NCBI RefSeq assembly: GCF_001577525.1
Contig: NZ_CP013015.1
Span: forward strand, 1,198,966-1,262,965
Reading direction: 5' to 3'
Length of the DNA: 64,000 nt
DNA from: Candidatus Desulfofervidus auxilii
GTDB taxonomy: Bacteria; Desulfobacterota; Desulfofervidia; Desulfofervidales; Desulfofervidaceae
Shown piece by piece: positions 59,296 through 64,000 of this stretch; the first letter of the stretch is position 1, and every line of letters begins with the position of its first letter. A model generated the notes under the pieces. The model saw only the letters and a list, made by a program, of their open reading frames with translations. It searched no databases and had not been told where the DNA came from. A program made the translations under genes and the position numbers.

Positions 59296-60269
59296 TGCGG
59301 GCTCCCAATTGGCTGGGCGATGCTATTATGGGCTTGCCTTTTTTAGAAAATTTACGCTATATCTATCCTCAAGCCCACATTGGGATATGGTGTAAACCTC
59401 ATTTAAGGCCCATCTTTAAGGCCTATTCTAAAATTGACCAGGTCATCATTTATCCTAACAGTATCCTTTCTTTATTTAGGTATTTTTTAAAATTAAGATA
59501 TTTTTCTGCCTGCATCCTGTTACCCAATTCCTTTTCTTCAGCCTTAAGCGCCTTTTTCAGTGGTATTCCCCAGAGAATAGGATATGCCACTGATGGACGT
59601 GATTTATTACTCACCCAGCGTTACCCACCTCCAGAGCAAGAGGCGTTACACCAGATTGATTATTATCTTCATCTTTTAAAATGTATGGGATATGAAGTAA
59701 AACACTGTATTCCCACTTTGAATACATTGCCAGAAGGAGAAGAAGAAGAGAAAAGATTAAGATTAAAATACCAATGGCAAAGAGATTACATTGTTTTTGC
59801 CCCTGGGGCAGCTTACGGATCGGCCAAGTGCTGGCCTGCTTTCTATTTTGCCAAATTAGCCAAAGAAATTAAAAAAACAGCCATAGAGGTATTAATATTA
59901 GGTAGTCAAAAAGATAAACCTATGGCAAAAAAAATCTTGGGATATTCAAAGGATAAAAAGGGGATTTATGACTTAACAGGTCTTACTTCCTTAGCTGGGG
60001 CAATGAGTATTATTAAAAAATCCATGTTAGTAATTAGCAATGATTCAGGACTTATGCACCTGACAGCCGCTTTAAAACATCCTCAGATTGCCATCTTTGG
60101 ACCCACAAATCCCAAGAGGACAGCTCCTTATGGGAAGACTACAAAAATTATCTATCACCAAGTAGCCTGTGCTCCATGCAAATATCGTCAGTGTCCTAAA
60201 GACCACATTTGTATGCACCAGATTAAAGTTGAAGAAGTATTCAATGCAGTCCAGGATTTACTTTCTTGA
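59268..60269 (+). CDS. waaF: ADP-heptose:LPS heptosyltransferase (WaaF type)
   Basis: A 333-residue GT9 enzyme building the inner LPS core. Motifs: RAPNWLGDAIMGLPFL at the N terminus, FAPGAAYGSAKCWP in the centre, and SNDSGLMHLTAAL and FGPTNPKRTAPYG in the donor site. It overlaps both neighbours. WaaF versus WaaC is judged on the PNWLGDA start and is not absolute. Confidence 0.9.
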   Translation: MDKGKIRILVRAPNWLGDAIMGLPFLENLRYIYPQAHIGIWCKPHLRPIFKAYSKIDQVIIYPNSILSLFRYFLKLRYFSACILLPNSFSSALSAFFSGIPQRIGYATDGRDLLLTQRYPPPEQEALHQIDYYLHLLKCMGYEVKHCIPTLNTLPEGEEEEKRLRLKYQWQRDYIVFAPGAAYGSAKCWPAFYFAKLAKEIKKTAIEVLILGSQKDKPMAKKILGYSKDKKGIYDLTGLTSLAGAMSIIKKSMLVISNDSGLMHLTAALKHPQIAIFGPTNPKRTAPYGKTTKIIYHQVACAPCKYRQCPKDHICMHQIKVEEVFNAVQDLLS

Positions 60270-60298
60270 CAAGTTTGAAAAATACTTATAATTTCCCC

Positions 60299-60811
60299 AT
60301 GATGTATGGTTATATTCAGATTTATACAGGTAATGGTAAGGGAAAAACCACTGCTGCCCTGGGGCTTGCCCTCCGTGCTGCAGGGGCAGGATTAAAGGTA
60401 TTCATCGGTCAATTTTTAAAAAAACAAAGTAGTGAACAGGAAGCATTAAAGCGATTTGAAGACTTAATTAAAATAGAAACATACGGAGGACCAAAGCTTA
60501 TAAAAACTCCCAGTGTTGAAGATAAAAAAAGGGCTGAAAAAGGATTCAAGGTCTGTATGGATAACATAAATTCTGGGAAATATGATGTAGTCATTTTAGA
60601 TGAAATAAATGTAGCCATTCATTTAGGTGTTTTAAATGTTGAACAAGTGGTGGCTTTTCTTAAAAAAAGACTCAAAGGTGTGGAAATAATTTTAACGGGT
60701 CGTTATGCCCCTAAAGAGTTGATAGAAATAGCTGATTTGGTTACAGAAATGCGTGAGGTAAAACATTATTATCATAAGGGAATAAAGGCCAGAAAAGGAA
60801 TTGAGTTTTAA
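60299..60811 (+). CDS. cobO: Cob(I)alamin adenosyltransferase
   Basis: CobO/BtuR-type enzyme that adenosylates corrinoids using ATP. About 170 residues: P-loop TGNGKGKTTAALG, LDEINVAIHLGVL, and ILTGRYAPKELIEIADLVTEM near the C terminus. The frame is open from TTG 60266, which overlaps the waaF stop, but ATG 60299 (or 60302) fits family length. It is isolated from cobalamin genes, inside a cell-envelope and purine-salvage run. Confidence 0.92.
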   Translation: MMYGYIQIYTGNGKGKTTAALGLALRAAGAGLKVFIGQFLKKQSSEQEALKRFEDLIKIETYGGPKLIKTPSVEDKKRAEKGFKVCMDNINSGKYDVVILDEINVAIHLGVLNVEQVVAFLKKRLKGVEIILTGRYAPKELIEIADLVTEMREVKHYYHKGIKARKGIEF

Positions 60812-61635
60812 TGGAATATAAGGCAAAAGTAGAAAAGGCCGTCCGGTTTATTCAAGGAAAAACAGATTTTAAACCTCAGATAGCTATAATTTTGGGAACA
60901 GGCCTAGGTGGTATAGCTAATGTTATTTCCCCTCATATTATTATCCCTTATAGGGAAATTCCTTATTTTCCTGTTTCTACTGCTCCAAGTCACCAAGGAC
61001 AGATTATTTTGGGCACTCTGGAAGGCAAAAATATCATGGCCTTTCAAGGACGGGTGCATTATTATGAAGGCTATTCTTTGCAAGAAGTAAGTTTTTCCAC
61101 TAGGGTGGCGGCCTTAATAGGCACAAAAATCCTGATTATTTCCAATGCCGCTGGTGGATTAAACCCCCTTTTTAGGGAAGCAGATTTAATGGCTATTGTG
61201 GACCACATAAATCTAATGGGTGACAATCCCTTACGTGGTCAAAATATAGATGAATGGGGAGTGCGTTTCCCGGATATGGTAGAGCCCTATGATAAAAAAT
61301 TAATTGATTTATTGGAAAAGGTGGCTTTAAAAGAAAGGATAAAATTGCAAAAGGGTGTTTATGTAGCCGTGGCTGGTCCGAGTTTAGAGACCGCGGCTGA
61401 AACTCGTTTTTTGAGATTGATAGGGGCAGATGCCGTAGGAATGTCTACTGTTCCAGAAGTGATTGCCGCTATTCATCATGGTTTGCGGGTTCTGGCCATT
61501 TCAGTTATTACCAATGTCAATCTTCCAGACAATTATCAACCTGCTCCCATAGAAAAGGTGGTTGCTACTGCCCAAAAGGCAGAGACCAAATTAACCAAGC
61601 TTATTTGTTGTTTTATTAAATCATTAGAAATATAA
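60811..61635 (+). CDS. Purine-nucleoside phosphorylase
   Basis: A 274-residue trimeric-type PNP: ILGTGLGGIANVI, PSHQGQIILGTLEGK, FQGRVHYYEGY, SNAAGGLNP, and GPSLETAAETRFLRLIGADAVGMSTVPE. It cleaves purine nucleosides with phosphate. It overlaps cobO by one base (TAATG), and mtaD starts directly after its stop. Whether it prefers guanosine/inosine or methylthioadenosine is not certain; the VGMSTVPE form points to guanosine/inosine. Confidence 0.93.
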   Translation: MEYKAKVEKAVRFIQGKTDFKPQIAIILGTGLGGIANVISPHIIIPYREIPYFPVSTAPSHQGQIILGTLEGKNIMAFQGRVHYYEGYSLQEVSFSTRVAALIGTKILIISNAAGGLNPLFREADLMAIVDHINLMGDNPLRGQNIDEWGVRFPDMVEPYDKKLIDLLEKVALKERIKLQKGVYVAVAGPSLETAAETRFLRLIGADAVGMSTVPEVIAAIHHGLRVLAISVITNVNLPDNYQPAPIEKVVATAQKAETKLTKLICCFIKSLEI

Positions 61636-62940
61636 ATGGAAAATTTAGATATTCTTGTTTCTGCTGAGTTTTTATTGACCTTAGAAGATGAAAATATATT
61701 GACAGATACAGCCGTGGGCATCAAAGGAGACACCATCGTTTCTGTAGGAAAAACGCAAAAACTTTTAGACCAATTTTTTCCTAAAAATCATTTCCATTAT
61801 GAACATGGTTTGATTATGCCTGGTTTGATAAATGCCCATACCCACATCCCCATGACTCTATTTAGAGGATTGGCAGACGATTTACCCTTAATGACCTGGC
61901 TCAATAAATATATCTTTCCTTTGGAGAAAAAGCTCAAACCAGAATGGGTTTATTGGGGAGCACTTTTGGGTTGTGCTGAACTCATTATGTCAGGCACTAC
62001 CTGTTTTTGTGACATGTATCTTTTTGCTGATGAAGTGGCCAAGGCCGCAGATAGGGCAGGATTGAGAGCAGTGGTAGGGGAGGTGCTCTATGATTTTCCC
62101 TCTCCTAATTATGGACCTATTGAAAATGGTTTTATTTATACAGAAACGCTTATCCAAAAATGGTCAAATCATCCCCTTATTAGTATTGCTGTAGAACCCC
62201 ATGCTGTCTATACTTGTAGTCCTGAGTTACTTAAACAGGCCAAGAAAATAAGTGAAAAATACAATGTTCCTTATGTTATCCATCTGGCAGAGACTAAAAC
62301 AGAAGTAGAAAAAACTAAAGAAAAATTTTATTGCACCCCTCCCCAACATTTAGCTAATCTTGGTATTTTAGATGAAACAGTAATTGCTGACCATTGTGTT
62401 TGGCTCACTGACTTAGATATAGAACTGATTGAAAAACATCAAGTTAAAGTGGTTCACAATCCCGAGAGCAATCTAAAATTGGCCTCTGGCATTGCCCCTA
62501 TTCCTACTCTTTTATCTCAGGACATTACTGTAAGTTTAGGCACTGACGGTCCTGCTAGTAACAATGACTTAGATATGTTCTTAGAGATGGATACTGCAGC
62601 CAAGATGCACAAATTAAAACAGGAAAATCCTACCTTGATGCCTGCCTGGCAGGTATTGGCTATGGCCACAAAACAAGGGGCTAAGACCTTGGGAATGGGT
62701 GAAAAGATTGGGACTATAACTCCTGGTAAAAAAGCAGATTTGATTGTGTTAGACTTTAATCAGCCTCATCTTATACCTGTGTATAATCCTGTTTCTCATC
62801 TTGTGTATACTGCTAGCGGGAAGGATGTTTTGACCACTATTGTAAATGGAAAAGTGCTAATGGAAAACCGAAAAATACAGAATTTAGACTTAGAAGAAAT
62901 TTATGGTCAGATAAAAGCCATTACTAGAGAATTTGGTTAA
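61636..62940 (+). CDS. mtaD: 5'-methylthioadenosine / S-adenosylhomocysteine deaminase
   Basis: A 434-residue amidohydrolase. Metal ligands H68 and H70 (NAHTHIPM), H216 (IHLAET), a later His (ADHCVWL) and the catalytic Asp in LGTDGPASNNDLDM are visible. It deaminates MTA or SAH to the inosine forms. With the adjacent nucleoside phosphorylase it would give an alternative purine/methionine salvage route (inference). The TAAATG junction means no gap from the upstream gene. Confidence 0.93.
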   Translation: MENLDILVSAEFLLTLEDENILTDTAVGIKGDTIVSVGKTQKLLDQFFPKNHFHYEHGLIMPGLINAHTHIPMTLFRGLADDLPLMTWLNKYIFPLEKKLKPEWVYWGALLGCAELIMSGTTCFCDMYLFADEVAKAADRAGLRAVVGEVLYDFPSPNYGPIENGFIYTETLIQKWSNHPLISIAVEPHAVYTCSPELLKQAKKISEKYNVPYVIHLAETKTEVEKTKEKFYCTPPQHLANLGILDETVIADHCVWLTDLDIELIEKHQVKVVHNPESNLKLASGIAPIPTLLSQDITVSLGTDGPASNNDLDMFLEMDTAAKMHKLKQENPTLMPAWQVLAMATKQGAKTLGMGEKIGTITPGKKADLIVLDFNQPHLIPVYNPVSHLVYTASGKDVLTTIVNGKVLMENRKIQNLDLEEIYGQIKAITREFG

Positions 62941-63017
62941 AAGGCAGAAGTGAAGTTGCCTCAAACTCCCACACTCAGGAACAGCTAAATAGTTGAAAAT
63001 TTGGGAAATAATTCAGC

Positions 63018-63052
63018 TTGACAGGTTAACAAAAATTAACTAAATGGTTAAC
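63018..63052 (+). promoter_or_regulatory. birA promoter region with GTTAAC repeats (possible BirA operator)
   Basis: A -35 element TTGACA lies at 63018-63023. Two GTTAAC hexamers (63025-63030, 63047-63052) are 16 bases apart, with a third TTAAC at 63036-63040. The second hexamer ends one base before the birA ATG. Spacing and hexamer resemble described BirA operators of the GTTAACC-N-GGTTAAC type. Confidence 0.5.
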
Positions 63053-63053
63053 T

Positions 63054-63974
63054 ATGCGAAAAAGGATTTTAGGTTTACTTTATCAAGAAAAGGATTTTGT
63101 CTCTGGTGAGGCCTTGAGCAAAAGACTTGGTATCTCCAGGGTGGGGGTGTGGAAGCATATTCAGGTTCTACGTAAAGAGGGGTATGTGATAGAGGCTTCA
63201 AATAAGGGATATCGGTTAATATCTGCACCTGATTTGCTCTTGCCAGAGGAATTGGCTGAGCTGGACAAAAAAGTCTATTATTTTGAGGAAGTTTCTTCCA
63301 CTATGGATGTGGCCAGAAAGTTGGCTCAAAAGGGAGAAGAAGCCATAGTTATTGCTGAAACTCAAACAAAAGGGAAAGGGCGTCGGGGCAGGTACTGGCA
63401 TTCAGGCAGAGGTGGCATTTATTTTTCTTTGATTTTAAAGCCAACAATAAATCCATCTCAGGCCCATTTGGTCAATTTACTTGCTGGGGTGGCTGTGGCA
63501 ATTACCATAAGGAAGTTATTTAACATAAACGCTACGCTTAAATGGCCAAATGATGTGCTTATCAATGAAAAAAAAGTTTGTGGCATCCTAGCTGAAATGG
63601 AAGCTGAGGCAGATATAGTAAGGTTTATTATTTTAGGTATTGGTATAAATGTAAATAACAACATCTCTGATAGGATAAAAAGTGCTATTTCTTTGAGAGA
63701 AATCCTAGGAAAAGAAGTTTCTAAAAAGAAGCTATTTTTGCCCCTTATAAAGGAAATAGAAAAATTACAGTCCTTTTTAAACCAACCTAAGGTGCTTGTT
63801 AATAGATGGAAACGGCTTTCTTCTACACTTGGGCGTCATGTAAGGGTTATTATTCAAAATAAAATATTAGAAGGAGAGGCTATAGATATTGATAATGATG
63901 GTGCATTAATTTTAAAAACTAGTGATGAAGGTTTAAAAAGAGTGGTTGCTGGTGATTGCATACACTTACGTTAA
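63054..63974 (+). CDS. birA: BirA: biotin-protein ligase and biotin repressor
   Basis: 306 residues. An N-terminal winged helix-turn-helix (1-58, LSKRLGISRVGVWKHIQVLR) makes it a likely DNA-binding repressor. The ligase domain shows SSTMDVARKLA, KGKGRRGRYW (107-115), KWPNDVL (163-169) and a C-terminal SH3-like cap. It biotinylates carboxylase carrier proteins. No Shine-Dalgarno sequence is seen before the ATG, which lies right behind the promoter-like elements. Confidence 0.95.
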   Translation: MRKRILGLLYQEKDFVSGEALSKRLGISRVGVWKHIQVLRKEGYVIEASNKGYRLISAPDLLLPEELAELDKKVYYFEEVSSTMDVARKLAQKGEEAIVIAETQTKGKGRRGRYWHSGRGGIYFSLILKPTINPSQAHLVNLLAGVAVAITIRKLFNINATLKWPNDVLINEKKVCGILAEMEAEADIVRFIILGIGINVNNNISDRIKSAISLREILGKEVSKKKLFLPLIKEIEKLQSFLNQPKVLVNRWKRLSSTLGRHVRVIIQNKILEGEAIDIDNDGALILKTSDEGLKRVVAGDCIHLR

Positions 63975-64000
63975 AACATTTTTTATAATTTTATGGTTAA

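Overview
The window reads as an AT-rich chromosome segment from a Gram-negative, outer-membrane-bearing anaerobe, most likely a sulfate-reducing Desulfobacterota member. The main evidence is a complete Tmc redox complex (type II tetraheme cytochrome c3, CCG-domain iron-sulfur protein, membrane cytochrome b and Trp-repeat subunit) at 42147-46089. Supporting evidence is a tungsten-type aldehyde:ferredoxin oxidoreductase with its polyferredoxin, an ADP-forming acyl-CoA synthetase, and a full Tol-Pal and lipid A/Kdo gene set. Gene content and AT-richness would fit a thermophile such as the Desulfofervidus lineage, but that is a guess from memory. No CRISPR array, transposase, prophage or rRNA gene is visible.

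Layout. 65-5566 (minus): ClC channel, ADP-forming acyl-CoA synthetase, DRTGG protein and pyrR in a tight four-gene run, then purU. 6831-11392 (plus): tolQRAB-pal-cpoB behind a good promoter. 11594-18410 (plus): tRNA-Val, thrS, infC (apparently starting at ATT), rpmI, rplT, pheS, pheT and an IHF-like gene. 18379-22222: endonuclease V, an orphan LytTR regulator, and aldehyde oxidoreductase with its ferredoxin. 22401-35847 (minus): a surface-polysaccharide locus with rfbBCAD, an ABC exporter, glycosyltransferases, a methyltransferase and a DUF2079 membrane protein. 35948-39781 (plus): a ClpX-like ATPase, a zinc-ribbon protein and a PpiD/SurA-type chaperone. 40075-42043 (plus): CBS protein, PhoU-like protein and PiT transporter. 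42147-46089 (minus): tmcDCBA. 46152-52113 (minus): a TPR gene and a giant ATPase-PglZ fusion gene. 52220-55496 (minus): a three-gene set that fits bacterial ceramide synthesis. 56170-63974 (plus): waaA, a hydrolase, lpxK, waaF, cobO, purine nucleoside phosphorylase, mtaD and birA.

The strongest candidate for something undescribed is the TPR + 1657-residue protein pair. One chain carries a BrxC/PglY-like P-loop ATPase at its N terminus and a PglZ-like alkaline-phosphatase-fold domain at its C terminus. These are two core BREX phage-defence activities, here fused and without the PglX methyltransferase, BrxL or any nuclease nearby. The second is the putative ceramide operon (ceramide reductase-like, serine palmitoyltransferase-like and YghO/bCerS-like GNAT) next to the LPS core genes. 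Smaller points are the ATT start of infC, a possible BirA operator, a terminator overlapping a promoter at 46.1 kb, and GC-rich nested palindromes and a shared 18-base word scattered through otherwise AT-rich intergenic DNA.

Functions are assigned by recognising motifs and family sequence patterns; no database search was run. Start codons were adjusted where a ribosome-binding site or family length argued for it.
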